From Lithospermum erythrorhizon (Eukaryota; Streptophyta; Magnoliopsida; Boraginales; Boraginaceae), in contig JADFUC010000991.1 of the NCBI GenBank assembly GCA_019722365.1, forward strand, positions 186,001 through 250,000: a DNA stretch of 64,000 bases, read 5' to 3'. Each line of letters starts with the position of its first letter. The first letter of the stretch is position 1. Shown here in pieces: positions 12,501-23,495 of the stretch. The notes beneath the pieces were generated by a model. It worked only from the letters and a program-made list of their open reading frames with translations, had not been told where the DNA came from and searched no databases. The translations under genes and the position numbers were made by a program.

Positions 12501-14100
12501 CGGACCCTCTTAAAATTAACAATTAAAGAATGTTAAATTTTTATTTGACTAACTCACCGATTATTTGAAATATACAGCGTTCTTAACTGTATTTAAAAAT
12601 ACAATAGTAAATATATACATTTATATTTTACTAAGTTATTGTACTATCAATAAGGTGAGAGTGCTTCTCTTATTTATTAGTCTCATAAATCTTCATTTAC
12701 GACTTTTAATTAATACACAACTCCAAACATTTAATTTTAAGTTAATGGATGATTATCCGACTATGATTTCAAGTTTTATTCACATTTAATCATATTATTC
12801 AGAATATATGATATCAAAGATTCCATCTCTATGATCTTTCATTTATGTGATTACTAATTTGATAATTCATATAACCTTAGGAGATTAGATTTCAAGTCAT
12901 CTTGAATTCTTATGAGCATACATGTTATGATATTTATATTTAGTCGAGCTAACATAAAGTTAATACCATTTGTAATTTTCTTATAAAGATTAATAATCAA
13001 CTAGCAGATTAATCTAAAAGCATAAAGTATTTATGTTCAAGAAAACATAAATAAAAAGCGACATTCACGATCAAATCGAAGCTAACTAGACAATGTTCAA
13101 AAGCGTAGTCTAAGCTAAGCGATAAATTGAGTCCTCACGGGCGATAATCTACGTTCAGTCGAGTCCATGCAAATCTACGCGATCTTGATTGATGCGTCTT
13201 GTACATTAAAAAATCACGAGTACTACATCATCCCATTGCAATAACATTGATGTATCGAGAAAGTGAAGTATCATAAATCATAACGTAGCAGTACAAAGGC
13301 TAATCTATGATCAAATAACGTGCGTACGGATGGAAAGGTCCTCTTGTAGACTTCATTTTGATGACCAAGTGGATTGCGATAACCGTCCTTGTCATCCCCA
13401 TGCCTTGCTTTCTTTGTTCATTAAGCCTTGCAATTTGTTCAAAGCGGTAGAGATAGAGCGGCTCGGGGAACTTACCGTCCTCGAATCATCTCATAAATTG
13501 AAGCCAAAAATTTATTTGTTCCATATCTACTGTACCCAATAACGGTATTGGATACCTAATAGGGACAAGTACTAATGATGGTATTGAAGTTCAATTCCGA
13601 AGAGATTGAGATTTTCGGATGGCAGATAACTTCAATCGTCATTATCTCCTAAATATGATTTTCTCTCGACACTTCATGTTGATCAAAGATGTCTGACGTG
13701 CTTATACCATCCGCACTGACCTTTCGCGAGAAGGAAAGTATCAAATGAGAATAAATCGAGATTAGATGCGACATCATAATACTTAGCCTTGAGCCGATGC
13801 TACATAGTAGATAATATAAGACATTTGACCTGCAATGTATCAGTACTAGATTGTATCTAAGTCTCTCCGAAAGGATATGAATCCTTTTGGAATTCTCGAG
13901 CTGCATCAAGTATAACATATTACATGCTCATGAATGGCGCTATTCTCAACGTTTTGACAATTCAACAAAATTAAAGGTCATTTAACATATATCTTTTTAG
14001 GTTAGATCGAAAGGCACTCATAATGTGGGAAAATAATTCATAACTGACTACATTCAAAAATACATAAACTAGAACAACTCGATTTACATGTCATAAACAA
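12501..14100. other. Intergenic DNA, no gene seen
   Basis: Mixed AT-rich sequence. The patch at 13060-13920 is less AT-rich and may belong to the same repeat tract as its neighbours. No domain, border or tandem repeat was recognised. Confidence 0.4.
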
Positions 14101-15519
14101 TATTCTATAATCATATAATAGAATAATCATACTTGTGTTTACAATCCCACTAAACACACAAAGTATACCAAGATCTTACATAACTGAGAATTGAACGGCA
14201 GCAGCGTCGCGTTTCAACTCTCGTCAGCGTAGGTGGGTATGCCGTCACCAATCGCTGACCATTATGATTAACTTTGAGTCTTATTAAAGTTAAATCTTAG
14301 ACTATATAGTGACCTATTATGTCGATGGGCCCATGTCGTGCATTGGAAATCACCGTAAAACGGGCCAAAGATATCTTGAGCGTAAATTGAGAATGAATAG
14401 ATGTAAGTCATCTTCCAAACAAACTTAGACTATTCCATCAGGGATAGCATCCTAGATGAACATGTCTGACATGCCCAGGCCAGGTAAAATGCGTAAAGTA
14501 TTGGCTAGAGCATATTTTGGTATGGCGTGCATAACATTTATTTGGTGAGATTTGTTATATTCTATCCACTCTTATGATCATATCAAGCATATCAATCAAA
14601 CAAGCAAAAAATATATACCTCATGAATTATAAGAAAAATATAACACTTTATTAAAAATCGTGATATAATTATTAGTAGAAAATCTTTTAAAACTAGATTA
14701 GTTCAAAACTATATTTAATTTTATAAAAGACTTTCATATTGGACTATCTCCTTAGGTGGATCAATATCTTTTAATTAATTATAACTAGTTATGAGTAATT
14801 AATCTAGGTGTTCATGTATTTCTATAAATACAAAAATAACACACCTTAAGAAAATAATTATAGGCCATATTATCTATATAATATAATAATCTATCATAAA
14901 GTCCATAGCATCTATCAAATATAACATATGATATCATGCATGATAAATAATTAATATTATATTTAACATACACAACATGGATGAAACATAAATAGGCACA
15001 CGTTATATGTCAAGAATATTCATCAAATCAAATAAACTATTTAATTTGACTAACTATAAAGTCACTAGTAATCTAATTCTAGTGTTCTTGAATATCTAAT
15101 ATTAAATTATCTTAATTAATATCTAATATTAAAATAACTAGTATTTTCCAAAAATACTATCTTATACTTTTACGATAATCAATTCCTAAATTATGTTATC
15201 ATTTGAAACTGTAATTATCTAATAATCATAGGTCTCAATCTTTAATTAAAGCAATTTCTGAAAGTTTATAATTAAAAATAATCAAAATTACCATTTAATT
15301 AATCAATGCCTATTAGCTTTAATTCATTCCAAGAAATAATTAAATATAATCTAATCTAATTAAAACTAATTTTAATGTGGTTAAAATAAATAAATAAAGA
15401 TAATTTTCATCCAAAAATTAAATTAATCAAATTCAATTGAATCAATTCTAGCAAAAAAATCCATCAACAATTGAGTTTAGATCAAATCAAAACTCCAATG
15501 ACCCATTAAGAAATCAAAT

Positions 15520-16030
15520 TTATGCCGTCAGGCGCTTGCGTCGGAGAACCCCAGTCACAGCAATTTCATGCGACCGAGCAGCGGCTGACCAATGCAAGCC
15601 GGCTAGCAGCGTCTGTGCTTGGACGGGATCCATCACGTTCGGCTGATTTGAACATGTGGCTCACGTTCGGCATATACTCGCCCATCGCCAATAGCGTCAT
15701 TCTTGGCTTGCGTCGCGGTGGCGTGTGCCTTATGGTAGTGACATTAATAAATTCGGGTGAGGTGGCGATCGTCATTAGGCGGCGTGGCGGCCCAGGTGGC
15801 GTGGGCGCCGCTGAATATGTTGCATGAATGCCACATGCGTCCATTAGTGCTTGCCGCGTGTCGGGCTGTCGGATCGAGGTCAGGAGTAGGAGTCACGAGG
15901 TCGGGTCAAATATGGTTTGACCCGAGTCAACGGGTCAGGTCAACGAGTTAACTCATTTGACGAGTCGACTCAGTTGGCCTTGTCCGTCGCGTCATTGGGG
16001 ATAACGTCGTCGCTGCGTTAGCTAGAGTTG
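15520..16030. other. GC-rich island inside AT-rich leader
   Basis: A sharply delimited GC-rich segment between AT-rich flanks. Overlapping frames exist on both strands (15522-15827 plus, 15566-15844 minus) but have no recognisable domain. Repeated GGGTCA, GAGTCA and AACGGGTCA words occur at 15895-15970. I take it as part of the retroelement leader rather than a gene. Confidence 0.4.
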
Positions 16031-16348
16031 ATGTCCTTTGTTTGAAACACCCTGCATCTAATGTGATTCAGCATAGAACGATGGTTTTTATACATAAATA
16101 AACGACATAAAAATTAATTCAGACTAATTAGAAAAAATTCTCAAAAATCAAAAATATTATTTAAAAATTTACCACATTAAATAATTTTGAAAATAATTAA
16201 CAGTTAATTATATTTAATTAATTTAATAACATAACTCTTCTATAAGAACTAAAACACTATTAATTATAAATTAAACATGCAAAATAGTCCAGTAATTCAG
16301 CAAAAACTTTTTTAGCATATAATTTACATAATTGGAATCACGTAGCAA

Positions 16349-16365
16349 GGCTCTGAGGTCACCGT
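16349..16365 (-). other. Primer-binding-site-like sequence (minus strand)
   Basis: On the minus strand the sequence reads ACGGTGACCTCAGAGCC. It resembles the plant initiator-Met tRNA primer site TGGTATCAGAGC at its 3' half. It sits at the junction between an LTR-like segment (higher coordinates) and an AT-rich leader. Confidence 0.4.
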
Positions 16366-16870
16366 TGGATTCTATTACGTATCTAAACAGTTCTAAACTA
16401 ATCAGATACGAATCCTAGGAATACTATGGATATACAAAAATAAGAAATACATGAATTACAATTATTGTCTGGTATTCTTGAATAATATTAACAAAAGCGA
16501 ATGGTACTGATAGCCAAGAAGGGTATCTCTAAAGTATCTAATGAGCAAGAATTCGAACTCCTCGGTGTATTTTTCTTAGAGCGTTTAAGTGAAACGAAAC
16601 ACAATGGAAGAGAAAACAATTCTCTTCCAAATGGGAGGGGCGGTCAAACTTGAGAGGTGGTAGAGAGGAGAATTCTCAACTTCAAAAGTTGGAATAATTG
16701 AAGCAAGTGATTATGAGAGTTGTAGCACTCTTTATGAAGCAAGCAACGTGAGAGAGATCAAAGGAGGATGAAACTCCTCCAACCTTATCCGCTTCCTTTG
16801 TCCCGCCCTCCCATAGTCCTTGAAATTAAATTTTAATGAATATTTTAGAGTAAATTTTATTTTTAGTCCA
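16366..16870 (-). mobile_element. Candidate LTR, minus strand
   Basis: Read on the minus strand this holds a pyrimidine-rich transcribed leader (CTCTTCC, CTCCTCC and TCTCCTCTC words between 16600 and 16810) and ends next to the primer-site-like sequence. The outer border near 16870 is a guess, because no TG start or target duplication could be fixed. Confidence 0.3.
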
Positions 16871-17692
16871 GAAAAGTTATAATACATTTATTATTAGTTC
16901 AGTTTAGTATTTGTGTGTGACCTCTTTGGACGGATCGACAAGAGTAATATATTATACAATATTAACCGATTATTACCTTAATATGTAGATTATGAGCGGA
17001 TCTTTGTAGGTCATCATAACTAATAGAGTATATTCTAAATTTAATAATGTGATATGAAGAATTGATTGTAAGGAAAAATTATAAGAATTCTAGTATGATG
17101 CTCTAAGGACTGGAAAGAGAGTTTGCACCCTTTTCCTATTCATATACGTAGTAATTTATTATGCAAAATTCTAAACTAATAGGAGTAGTACGTACTTGCT
17201 TATTGAAGTCTTTCAGGAGTTCTGAATTTATGCTGTTAATGTTTTTAAGGAAGATGGTGCTCAGTTATATCACTTATATGATGTTGTCTTTGTGTATAGA
17301 CGGAGAAGCACGCCTCATTCCTTTAGCCTGTAATTTTTTATTTTTAGGATGTTATACTAGTGATGTAAAATCTTTTTATTCTAATTTGTTTATTTAGTTC
17401 TTCAACTTAGTTATAGATAGTAAGATAGCTAGAAACACAATTATAGCTAAGTGTTATTTTGGTAATTGGGTTTAAATAGTGCATATGGATCATTATTTAA
17501 GCTACCTTGGTCAGTTTGACAGTTTGATAGTGCTACATAGACTATTTGAAAGAAAAAAACGAGATTAAGATTAAAATTGTAGTAGTAATGATTGGGTTAT
17601 ATAAATTTGAGGCACTTCTCACTCGGCAGAAATATAGAACACGTATACTACTGCACAATTTTTTTAAATAGATCCTTATTACTACAAGAATT

Positions 17693-17710
17693 GGATTTCG
17701 AGACATTATT
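17693..17710. repeat. Target-site duplication of the SINE, left copy
   Basis: The 18 bases GGATTTCGAGACATTATT are repeated exactly at 17825-17842, flanking a 114-bp insertion. Confidence 0.85.
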
Positions 17711-17824
17711 TATTATTATTTTTTTTTAGAGGGAGAATGTTTTATAAGATTTTTTTGTGGTTCGAACTCAAGACTCCTTATATGAAGGCTTGGATAATAA
17801 TTTTTAGGTTAGGAGCTTTGATTA
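17711..17824 (-). mobile_element. tRNA-derived SINE
   Basis: A 114-bp insertion bounded by an exact 18-bp direct duplication, the length expected from LINE-type insertion. On the minus strand it begins with a tRNA-like head: AAAGCTCCTAACC (degenerate box A region), an anticodon-arm-like stretch, then GAGTTCGAACC, a good box B. It ends in an A-rich tail next to the duplication. This is the RNA polymerase III promoter layout of plant SINEs. It is not a functional tRNA, because the acceptor stem and 3' end are absent. Family name not assigned. Confidence 0.75.
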
Positions 17825-17842
17825 GGATTTCGAGACATTATT
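17825..17842. repeat. Target-site duplication of the SINE, right copy
   Basis: Exact copy of 17693-17710. Confidence 0.85.
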
Positions 17843-18406
17843 GTATTAATATATAATCAATCATATATGGACTCCAACTAGCTTCAATTTACCTAATGTT
17901 ACACGGAGTACCTATGTGGTAATCCAAGGTGAACGAGAGATTGCCAAATAATGCTAATAAACAGAATTCGTCATTTTTGTAAGAAATTTCCAATAAGCCT
18001 TTGGCTCAATGTGTCCCTTAACTCTGTATGAAAAGAAACTGGCAGAGAAATCCATGATGATCCTCGTGGAAGTTGTCTCCTTGTCTGCTCCAATTTGAGA
18101 ATTCAAATAGAAATTTCCTTTTTGAAATCATTAGATTATGGAGAAATTTGGCTAAGTAGTCCATCTTGATCAATTTTGTTAATATTTAGCATCTATCATT
18201 AATTTTTTTTTGAAAATTCATAAGAGGTGATGCTATTTGGATAAATAATTTATAATGAGTGCTAGATATTAATAAAATTTGTCAAGGTATACTACTTGGC
18301 CAAATTTTTCTTAGATTAAGATAATACTAAGTTTAATAAATTAATTTTATTTAATTTTAATAAATCTAATTCAATATGAATTTATATTCTCTTTCGCTTA
18401 AATTAT
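17843..18406. other. Intergenic DNA, no gene seen
   Basis: AT-rich with no recognisable coding frame or repeat border. Confidence 0.5.
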
Positions 18407-18662
18407 TGTAATACCCGACCGCAAAAATGTGTGTGTGTGTATTGAGATATGTTTTAATATGGTTTGATTAGTGCTAAATGCAGCTAGAGATGCGTCTTAA
18501 CTGAAAGGCTAAATCGATAAGAACTCCGTTATTAAGGTGCTTGACACGGGGTAATTTTAGGATGGGTGACATTGGGAAGTTGCCGGTGAGCCGTGAGTGG
18601 GGCAACGTCTTTGGAAAGACCCTTGGTGGTTTGTGGTAGGTCTATCGAATCTGACGCGTTAG
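18407..18662 (+). repeat. TRIM left LTR
   Basis: Starts TGTAATACCCGACCGCAAAA. The right border is set where similarity to the second copy ends, before GTTAGAGCC, which could be a decayed primer-binding site. Confidence 0.6.
18488..18585 (+). other. 5S-rRNA-like segment in TRIM left LTR
   Basis: It contains AGAACTCCG, then TTAAGGTGCTTG, AGGATGGGTGAC and GGGAAGT in the order and approximate spacing of plant 5S rRNA (internal control region and 3' half). Several mismatches and indels mean it is not a normal 5S gene. Confidence 0.75.
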
Positions 18663-18848
18663 AGCCGATCTTGTAGGACATTGGCGTTGCGGATGAGTAT
18701 CGGGAGAGCCGAGCCGTCCAGGAGCTGTGAGAACTAAGTGCTATGCGCATTGTAGTGCGGGACATATAGCGAGGCCGTGGGAGCCACCTAGAATCTACGC
18801 ACGGATGGTACGGTCACAGATTGTTGTGGCTCAGGGGCGTTGAGTATT

Positions 18849-18860
18849 TAAGTGGGAGGG
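18849..18860 (+). other. TRIM polypurine tract
   Basis: TAAGTGGGAGGG immediately precedes the TGTAATACCC of the second LTR. Confidence 0.65.
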
Positions 18861-18861
18861 T

Positions 18862-19130
18862 TGTAATACCCGGCCGCAAAATAATATGATATTATTATTA
18901 TTGTGTGTGCTTGGCGATATGTTTTGATATGATTTGATTAGTCTTACTTTCATGCATAGAATCATCTTAACTTAATTTCATCGCATAAACTGGGTGGTAG
19001 CGTCTTGACGCAGAAATGGTACAGGATAGTGACCAGCTAAGGAAGTTCTGGAGTGAGCATTAGTGAGGGCCAAGCGTCTTTGGAAAGGCGCGTGGTGGTT
19101 TGGCCAGAGGCGATCCGTCAAATCTAATAG
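18862..19130 (+). repeat. TRIM right LTR
   Basis: Starts TGTAATACCCGGCCGCAAAA. The 3' border is approximate. It includes a second, more degenerate 5S-like segment. Confidence 0.6.
18957..19055 (+). other. Degenerate 5S-rRNA-like segment in TRIM right LTR
   Basis: It aligns by position with the left copy. GCGTCTTGACGCAG, AGGATAGTGACC and AAGGAAGTTC correspond to the 5S GTGCTTGGGCGAG, AGGATGGGTGACC and GGGAAGTCC blocks. Confidence 0.6.
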
Positions 19131-20367
19131 CGATACCGACCCGGTGAGCCGGGCGGGCGTGTAATGGCTACCGGCCCGCCGAGGTCACCTGCGAGATTCC
19201 ACGGAGGGAGGTGAATCGTGGATGTCTTACTCTCCCAGTGGTTAGGGACGAGCTTCCTTTAAACCACTTAATCTGAGGTGCCGTTTGCGTATTTCGAACT
19301 CGTACGATTGAGGCGCAGAATGCTGTCGTTTAAGCATTTCTGCCAATTTACCAGATTGAAATTTATGCCCACTTGGATGATAGTATTAGGTATATGATCA
19401 TCTCTCGTAGAAAATAATTCATCTTTTAAAGATTTCATGCTGCATCAAATTATTTCTCTTATATATCATCAAATATCTCCATTATAATTTACATTCCACA
19501 ATAGAAGATATTTCAAAAAGTTATTCTATTTTATCTCTCAACCATATAATTTTCTCTTCCCTTCATATCATTAACATATAATTTCATTATCTTTTTTTAT
19601 AGGAAGAAAAATCGAATTTTGGTGTCGAAATCAATGGCCTGTCTATTCTGAATCTTGAAAAATAAAAAATATTGGTGAAAAAAAATAAAATTCGATGAAA
19701 TAATATGTCAAACACGCCAAATAATAGAGGATAAATCTTAAAATCGAATTGGCCAATGGTTTAGGGAAAGAAGATTGAGTATGGTTTAGGGAAAGAAGAT
19801 TGAGTGATTTAGAGCATCCTGAACAGATGCCTCAAAATAGTTCCTTATTTCATATCTAGAATAGGAAAGAAAAAAAGAAAAAAGTGTCAATCGATTTATA
19901 TCATAAAATATTCCTCAAATATTTTAGGGAATGCCTCATATTTGCACATTCATCAAACCACTTTTCTTCTTCAAATTAGTTGATGTAAGTGTTGGAAAGA
20001 ATAAAATAGGAAAGTTGAATTTGTCTAAAATTTAAAATATAGTATTTAAATTTGATAAAATAATATAAAAAGTTAAATTTTAGGGAATTTTTTTTGAAAA
20101 ATTTGGTATGAATACTCTTATATTGTATGTAAATATTCTTCCAATTATTCTCTATTAAAGGTGGTCTAAGATTTAGGGAAATAAGATTTTGTGATATATA
20201 TTGTCGAAATCATAAAAATTGATATGACGATATCCAAATCTTATGGCGAACGTAATAACATCGATCTTGTACGAGCTAAACTTGACATATTATGTATTTG
20301 AGTCCTTCAAGAGAACCATATATTTCAAGTTTGCAGGTTTCTTCATCCTCTTCAGGGTTTCGGTAAT
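19131..20367. other. AT-rich intergenic DNA with one short tandem duplication
   Basis: No gene seen. A GC-richer stretch to about 19340 may be residual TRIM or flanking repeat sequence. The rest is AT-rich. Confidence 0.5.
19756..19805. repeat. 25-bp exact tandem duplication
   Basis: A 25-bp unit beginning ATGGTTTAGGGAAAGAAG occurs twice head to tail with no mismatch. Confidence 0.95.
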
Positions 20368-21925
20368 TGAAATAACCCAAACTTTTATGATTCAAATAAT
20401 AATTGAGTATTACTTTACTTAAAACAAATCCGAACTAGACAAGTATATAGCGAAGTCTTACTTTCGTCTTTCCTCTAACAAGAAAGGAAATGACACGCCG
20501 TGCTTGTTTATTAGACACCTTTCTTTGCTTAAGTATTTTCATCTTTGCTTTATTTTCTTAAGGCTAAATTTCATCACTTAATCTACTTATATCAATAAAG
20601 CAAACAAAGGCCTTAAATCTTTTCTCTCTTTCCGCAGCTTGTTGAACTCCTCCCATTTTCCTAAATTTTTTCTTTCGCTTGTTGTTATTACTCTTAAATC
20701 GCTTAACTTAAAGTTGCTTTGAGTTTCAAAAAGTAAAGTGTTGATATCGAATAGGTGATTGAAGTAGTAAAGTTGTTGATATTTGGCTTGACTAGAGGTG
20801 AGTACTCATATCACACGTTTATAATCTTTCATACATTATGAATATGTGTATTGTATATTTTGGGTTGTTGTAAGTGGATAACTATTAAAAGGATTACGAG
20901 TATGTTGATATGATAATTAATGAGGTGGATATATGGAAAGTTATTTATTGAGATGAGATTTAGTAAAATGTGATCTTGATTATATTAGTGTGATATAATG
21001 GCACACGTGTATAAGTATGAGAATGGGTTGATTGAACTAATTGGTTGTATTGAGAAACTATATTGAATATCAATATATGAGATATTGGGATGTTATAGAT
21101 TTGAGATATTATGATATGACTATATATGTGTAAAGAGTTTATGTTATAAAATAACTGTTAAATGAGATTATATGTGTTTATGATTATGAATGTAATGAAT
21201 AGAAAGGAATAAATCATTTGGTTGATAACATTAAAGGATGAGATGAAAATACTGAAAATAAATTATTGTGATATTGATGTGAATATAGTAGGATGTTGAG
21301 ATTTATGGTATGTGAAGATAACATGATGATAGAATGTGGTAAGATTATAAAAGTTGATATGATGTTGAGTTGTAAGAAGTGATGATATGAGAAGTTCATA
21401 ATAAGGTAATATTAACATTATCATAAGATGGGTTATATAAATTAGATATTGTCCATATGTATATTGTATAATCTTATGGTTGTAGCATGAGATATTGCTA
21501 TATTTTGATAGGAGTATGATGACAACTTGATCAATTACTTGATTGTAGTAGCTTGAAATAATAACATATGTATTCATAGGTATCAGGAATATGTTGATGG
21601 GTCGATTGTATTGTGAAATCATGATTGATAGTGACTATGGAAAAGAATGGTGTATTAGCATGATGTTATGATATGAAAATATTATAAAAGTGGATATGTT
21701 TGTGTTGTGACTTATGATGTGATAATACTTGAGTATTCTCTAGATCAGCGGTATCGTAGGATCAACGATATTACATAAATCGGCTGACACTGTGTCGGTA
21801 TTTGTTAGAATCAGCGGCCCAGTCCAATATTGATGGAATCAGCGGTCGTATGATTTAGCTAAAATGTGATTGTGTGTGAACTCTATTCCGGTTAGTTCGG
21901 ATGGTAGAGATGATTCGATTTTATC

Positions 21926-22210
21926 CGTTTGCTGGAGTAGAAACGGGTAATTGATTATTACATTATTGGGTCGTTCTTGGAGTAGAAGCAGCAGTGACAT
22001 TGATATTACCACATTATTGGTCCTCGTTTGTTGGAGTAGAAGCGAGTGGCGTTGTCGATACATTATTATGTCACCGTTTGGCGGAGTAGAAGCAACGAGT
22101 GGCGTTGATTATTATATTATTGTGTCCTCGTTTGCGGGAGTAGAAGCAACGATTGACGTTGATTATTACATTATTTTTCTTTGGGTAGAAACGAGTGACG
22201 TTAATTAGAG
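21926..22210. repeat. Minisatellite, about 5 units of roughly 55-65 bp
   Basis: The repeated core is GGAGTAGAAGC followed by GAGTGGCGTTGATTATTACA-like sequence and ATTATTG...CGTTTG. Units are imperfect and vary in length. The neighbouring stretch 21744-21850 has three copies of ATCAGCGG. Confidence 0.8.
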
Positions 22211-22817
22211 AAGTAGACTCATGGGGAAGTAGGAATAGAGTTATTATTCAACATATGATATATTGGGTTCTTGATTTTGTAGGTGATAGTATATTATATT
22301 GAACTATTTGATATTATAGTGTTATCTAATATTATTGAATTATTTTGTAAGTTGATTGTATTAAATTGTTTGGAGATATTAAATTATGAGGATCATATGG
22401 AGGCTGACTAGTGATATGAATAATTATGATAAAATATAATGAAAGTAATTATCACGACTATGCGATATTACATGTTTATATATGTGGTTGAATATGACAT
22501 GTTATATATTCATGACCTTTCACAAAACTGCCCACTTACATTTGGGGACTCCTGACATTGTTTATTGTTCGGAAGAGTCGGCATTGAGCGTCATTTGTGA
22601 AGATAAATTAAGTAAATCATGATTGGAGATTTGGGTGGCTAGGATATCCTCAATAGTATTTAGTGTGTACCTTGTGTTGTGTCAAATTATGTATTCAGAA
22701 AACGTGTTGTATATGATTTGTACGATTGATGTAATTGTGAAGTGTAATATTTGTTGTTGTCTTAGATGTGTCAGGCGTAGTTACGTTGTATTTTCGCCCC
22801 GTTCTTTTTGGTCCGGG

Positions 22818-22998
22818 TTGTATGGTGACTACGATGTTCATGTTACCGGCGAACCTAACCTCCGGGGCCCGGCCGATGCAGTGATTGTTCTGTCTGAGGC
22901 GTAAATCCTTGTATTTTTCCTTCATTCTTTTGAATTAGGGTTCGTATGGTGACTCACGATGTTTTGTTGTTGGCGAACCTAATCTCGAGGCGGCAGCT
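22818..22998. repeat. Imperfect direct duplication
   Basis: TATGGTGACTACGATGTTCATG...GGCGAACCTAACCTC is followed about 120 bp later by TATGGTGACTCACGATGTTTTG...GGCGAACCTAATCTC. It may be a two-unit tandem near the end of the LTR-like block. Confidence 0.75.
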
Positions 22999-23010
22999 AG
23001 AGCCGGATAG

Positions 23011-23495
23011 ATTCTGATCAATAAGTGCGTATAGAAGATGATTCATCAGAAGATGAAGTTGTTTAGATTGTTAAAATATTATTCATTCTTAATTGATTAT
23101 TAGTTGATATAAAATAGTTAAGATGACGAATAATAAAACTGAGAAAAATTAATTTCCTATATTTGACCATTTTGGTAATCTAAGTACAAATCATTATACT
23201 CGTAGGAACTTTTGAAAACTGATATGTTATACTCCGTAAATTAGTTCCAGAAATATGGCCTTGGTACGATAATTGCACGTAAATGTAACATACACAATTT
23301 ATTGATCTTTTTAAGTAACGCAACACTTGATTTTCACCATAGACCCCTACCACAATAATAATAACACAATTAACTCTTAACCAACAACGTACGATCTCAT
23401 CTCAACTACTACAGACCCAATTAACTTCTTAAACCAAATCCAACACAAATTCCTTAAGTAATAACCAAACAAGGTTACATTATACTACTTGACTA
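23011..23495. other. 3' flank of the AGP31-like gene
   Basis: AT-rich sequence. The part next to 23495 should hold the 3' untranslated region of the minus-strand gene. No other feature recognised. Confidence 0.5.

Larger units (their letters stand above)
14100..16365 (-). mobile_element. Probable minus-strand LTR-retrotransposon leader (non-coding)
   Basis: Read on the minus strand, this lies directly downstream of a primer-binding-site-like sequence at 16349-16365 and an LTR-like segment beyond it. It is long, AT-rich and without ORFs apart from a GC-rich island at about 15520-16030. That organisation fits the long untranslated leader of some plant copia elements. The left border is not visible and no gag is found, so the element is truncated or decayed. 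Confidence 0.35.
18407..19130 (+). mobile_element. Cassandra-like TRIM (LTR, short internal region, LTR) with 5S-like sequences
   Basis: Two similar segments start TGTAATACCC 455 bp apart (18407 and 18862). They share similarity for about 255 bp, including a 5S-rRNA-like part and the CGTCTTTGGAAAG block (about 18607 and 19075). The intervening roughly 200 bp has no ORF and ends in the purine tract AAGTGGGAGGG just before the second copy. Short LTRs, a tiny non-coding internal region and 5S sequence inside the LTR are the defining traits of Cassandra TRIMs. The right end near 19130 is where similarity fades. A target duplication was not confirmed. Confidence 0.7.
20368..23010 (+). mobile_element. 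Gypsy-type LTR-like block with internal minisatellite
   Basis: It starts TGAAATAACCC, close to the TGTAATAACC start of the LARD LTRs at 31906. It follows the same plan: a pyrimidine-rich leader (about 20610-20680), GGTGAGTACTCATATCAC at about 20795 (compare GGTGAGTACTTATCTCA at about 33217), then a tandem array, then a GACTCCTGACATTG region at about 22546. No coding frame is present. No matching partner LTR, primer site or target duplication was found, so it may be a diverged solo LTR of a related family. Confidence 0.45.

Noticed and set aside
15522..15844. Overlapping ORFs on both strands in a GC-rich island
   Set aside because: Long open frames on both strands are expected from GC-rich composition; no domain seen on either.
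17711..17824. Functional tRNA gene
   Set aside because: Box B and an anticodon-arm-like stretch are present, but there is no acceptor stem. Target duplications and an A tail show a SINE.
18488..18585. Functional 5S rRNA gene
   Set aside because: Several changes and indels in the conserved blocks, no T-run terminator in place, and the segment is inside a TRIM LTR.
21263..21622. 119-codon minus-strand ORF
   Set aside because: Low-complexity Tyr/His/Ile-rich product of AT-rich LTR-like sequence, with no domain.
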